Translations under genes and position numbers: made by a program | In this document: piece after piece, positions 1-8,430 of the stretch | Layout: the number at the start of each line of letters is the position of its first letter | Position numbering within the stretch: the stretch's first letter is position 1 | Source: Mycobacterium sp. NBC_00419 | Lineage (GTDB): Bacteria; Actinomycetota; Actinomycetes; Mycobacteriales; Mycobacteriaceae | Assembly: GCF_036023875.1 (NCBI RefSeq) | Contig: NZ_CP107931.1 | Location: 4,712,001 to 4,776,000 of the forward strand | Direction of reading: 5' to 3' | Length of the DNA stretch: 64,000 nucleotides | The notes under the pieces: generated by a model | What the model saw: only the letters and a program-made list of their open reading frames with translations | What the model was told of the DNA's origin: nothing | Databases searched by the model: none

Positions 1-2
1 TA

Positions 3-140
3 CGGCGCCTGCGGCGGCTCGCCGGGCTGTGGCTGGCCGAGCAGGAGCAGCGTTGGCCGGCCATCCGGATCGACGTGATCGGGGTGCGGGTCGGCAGGCA
101 GCGCGAGCCGGAGATCTTTCACCTGAAGGGCGTCGGCTGA
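3..140 (+). CDS. YraN/UPF0102 family protein, C-terminal end (partial)
   Basis: Only the last 45 codons are in the window; the gene enters from the left edge. The frame ends in IDVIGVRV...FHLKGVG and a TGA that shares its A with the ATG of comM. The IDVI/V pattern near a C-terminal basic stretch is typical of UPF0102/YraN, an endonuclease-like fold of unknown cellular role. In mycobacteria this gene (Rv2898c in M. tuberculosis) lies directly before the comM and dprA homologues, as here. The call rests on the short tail plus this order. Confidence 0.72.
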   Translation, partial: RRLRRLAGLWLAEQEQRWPAIRIDVIGVRVGRQREPEIFHLKGVG

Positions 141-1651
141 TGGCGCTGGGGCGGGCCTACTCGGTCGCCGTGCGTGGTCTCGATGGCGAGATCGTCGAGA
201 TCGAGGCCGACATCAACGCGGGACTGCCCGGGGTGTATCTGGTGGGGTTGCCCGACGCCGCGCTGCGGGAGTCCCGCGATCGGGTACGGGCGGCAATCAC
301 CAACTGCGGCAATGAGTGGCCCAACTCGCGACTGACGCTGGCGCTGTCCCCGGCAACCCTGGCCAAGGCCGGCTCGCTGTACGACATCGCGATCGCGGCC
401 GCGGTGCTGTCGGCGAGTCACAAGAAGCCGTGGGATCGGCTGGAGAAGACGGTGCTGCTGGGAGAGTTGGCTCTCGACGGCCGGATTCGGCCCGTGCGCG
501 GCGTACTGCCGGCTGTCCTGGCGGCCAAACGACAAGGCTGGCCCACCGTCGTGGTGCCCGTCGCGAACCTCGCCGAGGCCAGCCTGGTCGACGGCATCGA
601 AGTCCTCGGTGCCCACACATTGCGGCAGCTGCACGGCTGGCTGAAAGGCAAGGCCGCGCTGGCCGATCGCGTCGACACACCGGTGCCGCAGACCGATCCG
701 GTCGCCGACCTGGCGGACGTGGTGGGCCAGACCCACGCCCGGTTCGCCGTGGAGGTCGCCGCCGCCGGAGCACACCACCTGATGCTCACCGGCCCACCCG
801 GCGTGGGGAAAACCATGCTGGCACAACGGCTCCCCGGGCTGCTGCCGGAACTGACCGAAAGCGAGGCGCTGGAGGTGACGGCGATCCATTCGGTGGTCGG
901 AATGCTGTCGCAGAGCACGCCGCTGATCACTCGTCCGCCCTTCATCGCGCCGCATCACTCGTCGAGTGTGGCCGCTCTGGTCGGTGGCGGCTCGGGCATG
1001 GCCCGGCCCGGTGCGGTCAGTCGCGCTCATCGGGGCGTGCTGTTTCTCGACGAGTGTGCCGAAATCCGGGTCAGCGTCCTCGAGTCCCTGCGAACGCCAC
1101 TGGAAGACGGCGAGATTCGGCTTGCCCGACGTGACGGGGTGGCGTGCTATCCCGCGCGGTTTCAGCTCGTGATGGCGGCCAACCCGTGCGCCTGCGCGCA
1201 AACCGACCCGAAAGACTGCATCTGCACGTCGGTGGAGAAGCGTCGCTATCTGGGCAAGCTCTCCGGGCCGCTGATGGATCGGGTGGACCTGCGAGTCGAG
1301 ATGCACATGGTGCGCGCCGGTGCCTTCGCGCCCGATGCGGCCGAACCCACTGCCGCCGTGCGTGATCGGGTGGCGACGGCACGCGCGGCGGCCGCCGCGC
1401 GCTGGCGCCGCTACGGCTTCACCACCAACGCCGAAGTCACCGGCTCGGTGCTGCGCCGAAAGTTCCGGCTCGACAACACCGCGATGTCGCCGCTGAAGAC
1501 CGCACTCGAGCGCGGCGTGCTGAGCATCCGGGGCGTTGACAGGTCGTTGCGGGTCGCCTGGACATTGGCGGATCTGGCCGGACGCACGATGCCGAGTATC
1601 GACGACGTGGCGGTGGCATTGAGCTTCCGCCAGGGAGGAGCAAAACCATGA
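140..1651 (+). CDS. comM: YifB/ComM family Mg-chelatase-like AAA+ ATPase
   Basis: A protein of 503 residues. The N-terminal Lon-protease-like fold is followed by a Mg-chelatase-type AAA+ domain with Walker A GPPGVGKT near residue 217 and Walker B VLFLDE near residue 300. A Cys-rich segment (NPCACAQ...DCICT) lies before the sensor region, and the C-terminal Mg-chelatase domain is present. In other bacteria ComM is a hexameric helicase that promotes branch migration during transformation. Its position with yraN and dprA fits a DNA-uptake/recombination set. The ATG at 140 was chosen because it overlaps the yraN stop and keeps the standard MALGRAYSVAVRG start; the frame stays open further upstream. 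Full length and intact. Confidence 0.93.
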   Translation: MALGRAYSVAVRGLDGEIVEIEADINAGLPGVYLVGLPDAALRESRDRVRAAITNCGNEWPNSRLTLALSPATLAKAGSLYDIAIAAAVLSASHKKPWDRLEKTVLLGELALDGRIRPVRGVLPAVLAAKRQGWPTVVVPVANLAEASLVDGIEVLGAHTLRQLHGWLKGKAALADRVDTPVPQTDPVADLADVVGQTHARFAVEVAAAGAHHLMLTGPPGVGKTMLAQRLPGLLPELTESEALEVTAIHSVVGMLSQSTPLITRPPFIAPHHSSSVAALVGGGSGMARPGAVSRAHRGVLFLDECAEIRVSVLESLRTPLEDGEIRLARRDGVACYPARFQLVMAANPCACAQTDPKDCICTSVEKRRYLGKLSGPLMDRVDLRVEMHMVRAGAFAPDAAEPTAAVRDRVATARAAAAARWRRYGFTTNAEVTGSVLRRKFRLDNTAMSPLKTALERGVLSIRGVDRSLRVAWTLADLAGRTMPSIDDVAVALSFRQGGAKP

Positions 1652-2781
1652 CCGACGATGCCAGAACGTTGGCATGGGCGTATCTGTCCCGGGTCGCCGA
1701 ACCGCCCTGCGACGAGATCGCCGCGTTGATCCGCGAAGTCGGGCCCGTGGAAGCCTCCCTGCGGGTCGCCGGGGGCGAGGTGAGCGAGGCATTGCGCCAA
1801 CGCACGGCCGCCCGCCGCGACATCGATGCGGCGCAAGCGGATCTGGATCTGCTGCAGCGTCGCGGAGGCCGGCTGATCACGCCCGACGATGACGAGTGGC
1901 CAACCCTGGCCCTCGCGGCCTTCGGCGGGCCCGCGGTGCGGGAGAAGCCGCAGGGCCGGCCGCCGATGGCGCTATGGGCGATCGGCCCGGCCCGGCTCGA
2001 CGAGGTCGCCGAGCGGTCGGCGGCCATCGTCGGAACGCGAGCGGCCTCGGGCTACGGCGAGCACGTCGCCGCCGACCTGGCTGCGGGGCTGGCCGAGCAT
2101 GAGGTCACCGTGGTCTCCGGCGGCGCCTACGGCATAGACGGCGTGGCGCACCGCACTGCGCTGGCCGCTGAGGGTCAGACGGTGGCGGTGCTGGCCGGCG
2201 GCATCGACGTTCTGTATCCGGCTGGCCACTCGGCGCTGCTGCACCGGATCAGTAATTCCGGCCTGCTGCTCACGGAGTACCCGCCGGGCGTACGTCCGGC
2301 GCGGCACCGCTTCCTGACCCGCAATCGACTGGTGGCGGCACTGGGTACGGCCACCGTGGTGGTGGAGGCCGGTGTACGCAGCGGGGCGGCGAACACCGCC
2401 GCGTGGGCGCGGGCCCTCGGCCGGGTGGTGTGTGCGGTGCCCGGTCCCGTGACGTCGGCGTCCTCCATCGGATGTCATGTGCTTCTGCGCAGCGGCGCCG
2501 AGCTTGTGACGCGAGCCGAGGAGGTCATCGAATTAGTCGGTCGGGCAGGAGAATTCGCTGACGACGAGCCACGCCCGGTCGGCCCGCTCGACGGTCTGAG
2601 CGATCCCGAGAAGCTGGTGTACGAAGCCCTGCCGGCCCGCGGCGTGCGCAGCGCGGACGAGATCGCGGTCGCCTCCGGCCTGGCGCCCACCGCGGTGCTC
2701 GGACCGCTGGCAATGCTGGAGATCGCCGGGCTGGCCCGCCGCGAGGACGGCTGCTGGCGGCTGGTGCGTAGCCGCACGTAG
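1648..2781 (+). CDS. dprA: DNA-processing protein DprA
   Basis: A protein of 377 residues whose ATG overlaps the comM stop (ATGA), so translation is probably coupled. The Rossmann-like DprA/Smf core is clear: an IVGTR motif, then SGGAYGIDGVAHR and LAGGIDVLYP, then TRNRLVAAL. A winged-helix-like C-terminal domain follows after about residue 310. DprA loads RecA on incoming single-stranded DNA in competent bacteria. Mycobacteria keep the gene although natural transformation is not generally shown for them. No frame damage. Confidence 0.95.
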   Translation: MTDDARTLAWAYLSRVAEPPCDEIAALIREVGPVEASLRVAGGEVSEALRQRTAARRDIDAAQADLDLLQRRGGRLITPDDDEWPTLALAAFGGPAVREKPQGRPPMALWAIGPARLDEVAERSAAIVGTRAASGYGEHVAADLAAGLAEHEVTVVSGGAYGIDGVAHRTALAAEGQTVAVLAGGIDVLYPAGHSALLHRISNSGLLLTEYPPGVRPARHRFLTRNRLVAALGTATVVVEAGVRSGAANTAAWARALGRVVCAVPGPVTSASSIGCHVLLRSGAELVTRAEEVIELVGRAGEFADDEPRPVGPLDGLSDPEKLVYEALPARGVRSADEIAVASGLAPTAVLGPLAMLEIAGLARREDGCWRLVRSRT

Positions 2782-2807
2782 CCACCCGCTGTGGTGTCAG
2801 CAGCCCG

Positions 2808-2830
2808 TATAATCGCTGAGGTTAGCTAAC
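2808..2830 (+). promoter_or_regulatory. Promoter with overlapping IdeR-like palindrome before the siderophore-interacting gene
   Basis: A perfect TATAAT -10 lies at 2808-2813, and the palindrome GTTAGCTAAC at 2821-2830 follows 7 bases later, inside GAGGTTAGCTAACGAA. It resembles the IdeR box TTAGGTTAGGCTAACCTAA but lacks the central base, so one half-site fits well and the other is shifted by one. A site between -10 and start codon is a classic repressor position. Iron control is inferred. Confidence 0.5.
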
Positions 2831-2850
2831 GAATTGGGTCGGGAGGCGTT

Positions 2851-3699
2851 ATGGCGGGTCGGCCACTGCACACGTTCCAGGTGGTCAGCACCGAGCGCAT
2901 CGCTCCGCACATGGTGCGAGTGGTGCTCGGTGGGACGGGATTCGACACGTTCACCCCGTCGGAGTTCACCGACTCCTACGTCAAGTTCGCCTTCATCCGC
3001 GACGACATCGACGTCACGAGCCTGCCCCAACCGCTGACCCTGGACAGCTTCTCGGACCTGCCTCCCGAGCACCAGCCGACGGTGCGCACCTACACGGTCC
3101 GCCGGGCCGATCCCGCTGCGCGGCAGATCACCGTCGACTTCGTGGTGCACGGCGAGCACGGGGTGGCCGGCCCCTGGGCTGCGGCTGCCCAGCCGGGCGA
3201 CACGATTCACCTGATGGGCCCCGGCGGTGCGTATGCGCCGGATCCGGCCGCGGACTGGTACCTGTTCGCCGGCGACGAGGCGGGCCTTCCCGCGATCAGC
3301 GCGGCCCTGGAAGCGTTGCCGCCCAACGCGATCGGCAAGGTGTTCGTCGAGGTCGCCGGGCCCGAGGACGAGGTCGACGTGGCCGCACCCGAGGGTGTGG
3401 ATATCTATTGGATCTACCGCGGCGGTCGCGCCGACCTGGTTCCCGAGGACCGGGCCGGTGACCACGCCCCGCTGGTCGAGGCGGTCACCACCGCGCAGTG
3501 GCTGCCCGGTCAGGTCCAGGTCTTCATCCATGGCGAAGCGCAGGCGGTCATGCACAACCTGCGGCCCTACGTCCGCAAGGAGCGCGGAGTGGACGCCACA
3601 CGGGCATCGATCTCGGGATACTGGCGCCGCGGCCGCACCGAGGAGACCTTCCGGCAGTGGAAGAAGGAGCTCGCCGCGACCGAAACCGCTGAGGCTTAG
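2851..3699 (+). CDS. viuB: Siderophore-interacting FAD-binding protein (ViuB family)
   Basis: A protein of 282 residues of the SIP family, which reduces ferric siderophores in the cytosol to release iron. The FAD-binding motif RTYTVRR lies near residue 83, the DFVVHGEHGVAGPWA segment near residue 100, and an NAD(P)H-side motif GDEAGLPAI near residue 140. The C-terminal segment carries the family pattern MHNLRPYV...SGYWRRGRTEE. GGGAGG lies just ahead of the ATG. The gene follows dprA, as Rv2895c does in M. tuberculosis. An IdeR-like palindrome and a TATAAT box sit just upstream. It converges with mmpL and overlaps its stop by 4 bases. Confidence 0.92.
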   Translation: MAGRPLHTFQVVSTERIAPHMVRVVLGGTGFDTFTPSEFTDSYVKFAFIRDDIDVTSLPQPLTLDSFSDLPPEHQPTVRTYTVRRADPAARQITVDFVVHGEHGVAGPWAAAAQPGDTIHLMGPGGAYAPDPAADWYLFAGDEAGLPAISAALEALPPNAIGKVFVEVAGPEDEVDVAAPEGVDIYWIYRGGRADLVPEDRAGDHAPLVEAVTTAQWLPGQVQVFIHGEAQAVMHNLRPYVRKERGVDATRASISGYWRRGRTEETFRQWKKELAATETAEA

Positions 3700-6674
3700 G
3701 CCGGCGACAGCACCTCGGTGTCGTCGCCGCTGTCCGGCTGCCGGCTGTCCTGCCGGGCCGGGACAATCTGCATCCGTTCGGAGTAGGCCGGGCGCTGCCG
3801 GATTCTCAGCGGCCACCAGAACCACGGTCCGAGAATGGCCGCGATCGACGGCGTCATCAGCGAGCGCACGATCAGTGTGTCCAGCAACAACCCGATGCCG
3901 ATGGTCATGCCGCCCTGGCCGACGTTGAGCAGGTCACCGGAGATCATCGAACCCATCGTGAAGGCGAACACCAGTCCGGCCGCAGTCACCACGGTGCCGG
4001 TACTGCCCATGGATCGGATGATCCCGGTGTTGATGCCGGCCCCGATCTCCTCTTTGAACCGTGACACCAGCAGCAGGTTGTAGTCGCTACCGACGGCCAT
4101 CAGGATGATCACCGCGAACGCCAGCACGATCCAGTTGAGTTGGATGCCGACGATCCGTTCGAAGATGAACACCGACAGGCCGAACGCGGCGCCCAGCGAG
4201 ATGACGACGGTGCCGACGATCACCATGGACGCCACCAGGGCGCGGGTGATGATCAGCATCACGATGAAGATCAGGGTCAGCGCCGCGAAGGCGGCGATCA
4301 TCGTGTCGTACTTGGCGCCGGACTGGACGTCGCGGTAGGTGGCCGCGGTTCCGGTCAGGTAGATGTCCGCCCCGGACAGGGCGGTGCCTTTGACGGCCTC
4401 GTGCGCGGCGGTCAGTTGATCGTCGACCACCGAGATGCCCTCCTCGGAAGCGGGATTCACATCGTGGGTGATGATCAGCCTGGCCGCCTTGCCGTCGGGC
4501 GACAGGAACAACTTCAGGCCCTTCTGAAAGTCCGGATTGGCGAACACTTCCGGTGGCAGATAGAAGTAGTCATCGCTCTTGGACGCATCGAAGGCCTCAC
4601 CCATCGCGGTGGCGGTGTCGGTCATCTGCTGCATCTGCTCGATGAGCCCGCCGAAACTGCTATGGATGGTCTGCAGGGTGTTCTGCATGGTGGTGGCGGT
4701 AGCGATGATGGGCGCGAACTGCTGGACCATCTGGGGCGCCAGCGCGTCGATATCGCCCATGCCATTGACCATCTTGTCCATGCCGTCAACCATCGCGGTC
4801 ATATCGGTCTGCAGCGAGGCCATGTTGTCGCTGAAGGTGTTCACGCCATCCATCGCGTCGAACGCCGAACGCACACCCGAGCACGCCGGGATGTTGAAAC
4901 AATTCGGATCCCAGTAGAAGTAGTTCCGTAGCGGGCGCACCTCGTCGTCGAAATTGGCGATGTTGTCGCGCATCTCGTTGAGCGTCGTCTTCATGGTGTT
5001 CATGTCGGCGACGCTGCGATGCCCCGAGTCCACCATGCCGTCGGCCGAGCCGACCGTGGTGTGCATGGCGTCGGAGAATCTCACCATCAGGGCCTGCATC
5101 TGCGTCATCGACGCGATCATCGCGCCCATGTCGTCGGACATCGTGCTGATATCACCCACGCGCGCTTTGAGGAACTGCAGGTTCTGCGTGATCGGCACCG
5201 AAGACATGCTGATCTGGTAGGGGATCGAGCTGTGGGCGATGGGGGATCCCAGTGGGCGGGTGATGCTCTGCACCATCGCGATGCCCTTAATCCTGAACAG
5301 CGCCTTGGCGATTCGGTCCAGCACGATCATGTCGGTGGGAGTGCGCATGTCGTGGTCCGACTCGATGGTCATGATGTCCGGATTGAGCCGGGCTGTGCTG
5401 AAATGCTTTTCGGCTGCCGTGTACCCGATGTTGGCCGGCACGTCCGCGGGGATGTACCGGCGGTCGTCATAGCTGGTCTTGTAGCCGATCATGGCCAGCA
5501 GGCCGAGCAACACGACGCTGGTCGCCGCCGCCAGAATCGGTTTGGGCCAGCGGACCGTGGCGGTGCCGACCTTGCGCCAGCCTCTCGTCTTCATCATGCG
5601 CTTGGGGTCCAGCAGGCCGAACCGGCTGCCCACCACCAGGATCGCGGGAGCGACGGTGAGGGCGGCCGCCACGACGATGATCAACGCCAGCGCAGACGGA
5701 TAGGCCAGCGAGCTGAAGTACGACAGGCGGGTCAGGCGCAGCGTCAGCATGGCGCCCGCGATGGTCAGACCTGAGCCGAGAATGACGTGGCCCACCCCGT
5801 GAAATGCGCTGTAGTAGGCCGATTCCGGGTCCTCGCCGTTCTGGCGGGCTTCGTGGTATCGGCCGACCAGGAAGATCGCGTAGTCGGTGCCCGAGGCGAT
5901 CGCCAGGGCCGTCATCAGCGGAACCGAGAACGTCGAGAAGTCCATCACACCGAGGTGGCCGATGACCGCCACCGTCCCGCGCGCGGCACCCATCTCGATG
6001 CCGACGATGGCGAGAATGAGCAGCACAGTGCTGAACGATCGGTAGACCAGTGCCAACATGATGGTGATGACGATCATCGTGGCCACGGTCATCTTGATCA
6101 TGCCGCGATCGCTGGCCTCCAGGGAATCCGTGGTCAACGGAGCCGGTCCGGTGACGTAGGCGTGCAATCCCGCCGGCGGCGGGGTGTCGTGAATGATCGT
6201 GCGCACGGCATCCACCGAGTGGTTACCCTCGGTGCTGCCCTGGTCGCCGGCAAGGTTGAGTTGGACGTAGGCGGCCTTGCCGTCGGTGCTCTGCACACCG
6301 GCCGCGGTGATCATGTCGCCCCAGAAGTCGTGGACGTGTTCCACGTGCTTGGTGTCGGCGTTGAACTTGTCCACCAGGGTCTCGTAATAGCGGTGTGCCG
6401 AATCGCCGAGGGGCTGGTCACCCACCAGCACCACCATCGCGATGCTGTCGGAGGTGGACTCGCCGAACTTCTGTCCCATCCGCTTGGCCGCGATCACCGC
6501 GGGTGCGTCCTGGGGCGACATCGACACGGCGTTGGCCATGCCGACCTTCTCGACCTGGGGGACAAGCAGATTCACGGCGGCGGTGAATGCGACCCAGACC
6601 AGAATGATCGGGACAGCCAGGGTCCGGATGGTGCGGGGGATACCGGTACGGCTGTCCTTGACGTGAGCACTCAT
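3696..6674 (-). CDS. MmpL family RND transporter
   Basis: A protein of 992 residues. MmpL proteins are proton-driven inner-membrane exporters of lipids or siderophores. One TM segment lies near residues 15-35, followed by a large periplasmic loop, then five or six TM segments. A second, very long periplasmic region with coiled-coil-like repeats (DMGAMIASMTQMQAL, MVDGMDKMVNGMGD) and a last TM bundle with GSDYNLLLVSR follow. The GTDYAIFLVGRY and GSDYNLLL motifs carry the Asp-Tyr pairs of the proton relay. The ATG overlaps the mmpS stop. The length and the mmpS partner place it in the MmpL4/MmpL5-like group; substrate unknown. Siderophore export is a possibility given the neighbouring siderophore reductase. 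Confidence 0.93.
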   Translation of the reverse strand: MSAHVKDSRTGIPRTIRTLAVPIILVWVAFTAAVNLLVPQVEKVGMANAVSMSPQDAPAVIAAKRMGQKFGESTSDSIAMVVLVGDQPLGDSAHRYYETLVDKFNADTKHVEHVHDFWGDMITAAGVQSTDGKAAYVQLNLAGDQGSTEGNHSVDAVRTIIHDTPPPAGLHAYVTGPAPLTTDSLEASDRGMIKMTVATMIVITIMLALVYRSFSTVLLILAIVGIEMGAARGTVAVIGHLGVMDFSTFSVPLMTALAIASGTDYAIFLVGRYHEARQNGEDPESAYYSAFHGVGHVILGSGLTIAGAMLTLRLTRLSYFSSLAYPSALALIIVVAAALTVAPAILVVGSRFGLLDPKRMMKTRGWRKVGTATVRWPKPILAAATSVVLLGLLAMIGYKTSYDDRRYIPADVPANIGYTAAEKHFSTARLNPDIMTIESDHDMRTPTDMIVLDRIAKALFRIKGIAMVQSITRPLGSPIAHSSIPYQISMSSVPITQNLQFLKARVGDISTMSDDMGAMIASMTQMQALMVRFSDAMHTTVGSADGMVDSGHRSVADMNTMKTTLNEMRDNIANFDDEVRPLRNYFYWDPNCFNIPACSGVRSAFDAMDGVNTFSDNMASLQTDMTAMVDGMDKMVNGMGDIDALAPQMVQQFAPIIATATTMQNTLQTIHSSFGGLIEQMQQMTDTATAMGEAFDASKSDDYFYLPPEVFANPDFQKGLKLFLSPDGKAARLIITHDVNPASEEGISVVDDQLTAAHEAVKGTALSGADIYLTGTAATYRDVQSGAKYDTMIAAFAALTLIFIVMLIITRALVASMVIVGTVVISLGAAFGLSVFIFERIVGIQLNWIVLAFAVIILMAVGSDYNLLLVSRFKEEIGAGINTGIIRSMGSTGTVVTAAGLVFAFTMGSMISGDLLNVGQGGMTIGIGLLLDTLIVRSLMTPSIAAILGPWFWWPLRIRQRPAYSERMQIVPARQDSRQPDSGDDTEVLSPA

Positions 6675-7102
6675 GCGGCTTTGTCCAAACAGAAGGCCTG
6701 GGCGTCGCGGCCCTCGGCGAAGTCTTCGGCGACCAGCTTGTCGTCGACCAGGATGCGGCAGCCCAGCGCGTCGGTGTCGCCCTGGGCGACCACATTGGCC
6801 AGTACGCCGGGGTCGGTGGTGCTGACCGTCACCGACCAGGGAAGCTGCGTGAAGCCGGCTTCGATGGTCTTGCCGTTGACGTCGAGGTAGCTGACGCGCC
6901 CGGATGCGTCTGCGGGCCCGACGATCTCGTAGGTCACCCGCTTGGTGTTGATGGGCTTGATGGCATCAGCCGGCATCGACGCCGCGATGTAGGGCTTGTC
7001 GGAGTCGAAGAACGTGCGCAGTCGGCTGACCACGGCGACGGCCGCGATCAGAGCGACGACGACCACCGCCGCCACCCAGAACCGTTTCATCAAGCCGGGC
7101 AT
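6671..7102 (-). CDS. MmpS family membrane accessory protein
   Basis: A protein of 143 residues with one N-terminal TM segment (about residues 5-26, KRFWVAAVVVVALIAAVAVV). The periplasmic beta-rich domain contains VTYEIVGPADASGRVSYLDVNG and a C-terminal Cys pair, all typical of MmpS4/MmpS5. MmpS assists its cognate MmpL in export. The ATG at 7102 was chosen for its GAGGAG ribosome site; the frame continues upstream but has no homologous features. It forms an operon with mmpL by an ATGA overlap. A strong inverted repeat lies 64 bases upstream and is shared with the divergent small Cys-rich gene. Confidence 0.92.
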   Translation of the reverse strand: MPGLMKRFWVAAVVVVALIAAVAVVSRLRTFFDSDKPYIAASMPADAIKPINTKRVTYEIVGPADASGRVSYLDVNGKTIEAGFTQLPWSVTVSTTDPGVLANVVAQGDTDALGCRILVDDKLVAEDFAEGRDAQAFCLDKAA

Positions 7103-7165
7103 CGACTCACTTCTCCTCGCGGATGACTTCCTCAGGCCGGGACGGGTCTCGTCCGGTCTCCAGAT

Positions 7166-7186
7166 ATACCATAGGGGGTATGGTAT
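7166..7186. promoter_or_regulatory. Perfect inverted repeat resembling a CsoR-type metal operator
   Basis: Arms ATACCATA (7166-7173) and TATGGTAT (7179-7186) are exact reverse complements around a GGGGG spacer. A central G/C run flanked by AT-rich inverted arms is the general form of CsoR/RcnR-family operators. The site lies between mmpS (leftward) and the small Cys-rich gene (rightward) and also offers -10-like TATGGT and TATATC hexamers, so it may control both. The regulator is not in the window. MarR or TetR binding is the alternative. Confidence 0.6.
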
Positions 7187-7260
7187 CCAGGACTGGCGGG
7201 AACGCCGGGATCTATTTGTTGAGAAGCCGCGGTGGCGGTTCACGTCGAGAGGAATCACTG

Positions 7261-7431
7261 ATGTGTCGTGCTGTGAACTGCCGCGTCTGCGGCAAGACCA
7301 CCTGGGCCGGCTGCGGTATGCACGTCGATGCGGTGCGTCGCGGCGTGCCCGCCGGGCAGTGGTGCCCGGGGCACGCGGCCGGCGAGGCTGGCCCGTCGCG
7401 CTGGAATCTGTTCAAGCGCAAGAAGTCATGA
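7261..7431 (+). CDS. Small Cys-rich protein, likely metal-binding
   Basis: A protein of 56 residues starting MCRAVNCRVCGKTTWAGCGM, with five Cys in the first 19 residues, a sixth near residue 41, and a basic tail (LFKRKKS). GAGAGGA lies at a good distance before the ATG. Proteins with a similar MCR.V.C..CGK.TW.GCG.H core occur in many bacteria and in some fungi, as far as I recall; their function is not established to my knowledge. The CxxxxCxxC...C spacing suggests zinc or copper binding. It sits behind a metal-operator-like repeat and before a terminator hairpin, so it is probably a monocistronic gene. Function unknown; metal binding inferred. Confidence 0.75.
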   Translation: MCRAVNCRVCGKTTWAGCGMHVDAVRRGVPAGQWCPGHAAGEAGPSRWNLFKRKKS

Positions 7432-7451
7432 CAGCCACGTCACAGCACGGA

Positions 7452-7479
7452 CACGGCTGCGCGTCGGTCGGCAGCCGTG
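7452..7479 (+). terminator. Hairpin after the small Cys-rich gene
   Basis: Arms CACGGCTGC (7452-7460) and GCAGCCGTG (7471-7479) pair perfectly around a 10-base loop. GGGGTTT follows with a short T run, as is common for weak mycobacterial terminators. It lies 20 bases after the stop of the Cys-rich gene and before xerC. Confidence 0.6.
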
Positions 7480-7505
7480 CCGGGGTTTGATGCGAACGTA
7501 GGGGA

Positions 7506-8426
7506 GTGCACGATCCCGGCGACTACACCGCGATCCTCGACGAGTACGCCGAGTACCTGGCTCTGGAGCGCGGCCGATCCGAACACACCCGCCGGGCCTA
7601 TCTGGCCGACCTGCGTTCACTGTTCGCCTTCGTCGACGAGCGCGCCCCCGGCGCGGGCCTGTGCGCGCTGAGCCTGCCGGTTCTGCGGTCGTGGCTGGCG
7701 GCGCAGGCAGGCGGCGGCGCTGCGCGCACCACGCTGGCGCGCCGAACCTCAGCGGTGAAGACGTTCACGGCCTGGGCCACCCGCCGCGGACTGCTCGACG
7801 CCGACCCCGCCACCCGGCTGCAGCTGCCCAAAGCGCGCCGGACCCTGCCCGCCGTGCTGCGCCAGGATCAGGCGCTGGCTGCGATGGCGGCGGCCGATCT
7901 GGGTGCCGAGCAAGGTGACCCGCTGGCACTGCGTGACCGGCTGATCGTCGAACTGCTCTACGCCACCGGTATCCGGGTCGGTGAGCTGTGCGGCCTCGAC
8001 GTCGACGACGTGGACACCGGGCGTCGGCTGCTGCGGGTGCTGGGCAAGGGCAACAAACAGCGCACCGTGCCGTTCGGCGCACCTGCGCTCGCTGCGGTGC
8101 AGGCCTGGCTCGCCGACGGTCGCCCCGAACTGGTTAATGCCGACTCCGGTCCCGCTCTGCTGCTGGGCCCGCGCGGCAAGCGGCTGGATCCGCGACAGGC
8201 CCGCACCGTCGTCCACCAGACCGTCGGCGCGGTCGACGGCGCACCCGACATCGGCCCGCACGGCCTGCGGCACAGCGCGGCCACCCACCTGCTCGAAGGC
8301 GGCGCCGATCTGCGCATCGTGCAGGAACTGCTGGGCCACTCGACGCTGGCCACCACCCAGCTCTACACCCACGTCACGGTCGCGCGGCTGCGCGCGGTAC
8401 ACGACCAGGCCCACCCGCGCGCCTGA
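7506..8426 (+). CDS. xerC: Tyrosine recombinase XerC
   Basis: A protein of 306 residues with a GTG start preceded by GGGGA. The N-terminal SAM-like core-binding domain ([18 protein letters not shown]) is followed by the catalytic domain with Arg in TGIRVGEL, Lys in [33 protein letters not shown] and the nucleophile Tyr in LYTHV. All active-site residues are present. XerC with XerD resolves chromosome dimers at dif. The location next to the viuB-dprA block matches Rv2894c. Normal length, no sign of being a mobile integrase. Confidence 0.93.
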   Translation: MHDPGDYTAILDEYAEYLALERGRSEHTRRAYLADLRSLFAFVDERAPGAGLCALSLPVLRSWLAAQAGGGAARTTLARRTSAVKTFTAWATRRGLLDADPATRLQLPKARRTLPAVLRQDQALAAMAAADLGAEQGDPLALRDRLIVELLYATGIRVGELCGLDVDDVDTGRRLLRVLGKGNKQRTVPFGAPALAAVQAWLADGRPELVNADSGPALLLGPRGKRLDPRQARTVVHQTVGAVDGAPDIGPHGLRHSAATHLLEGGADLRIVQELLGHSTLATTQLYTHVTVARLRAVHDQAHPRA

Positions 8427-8430
8427 AAGA

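Noticed and set aside
7506..8426. xerC as a phage or island integrase
   Set aside because: Length, motifs and its place next to the dprA/viuB block match chromosomal XerC; no attachment site or phage genes are nearby.
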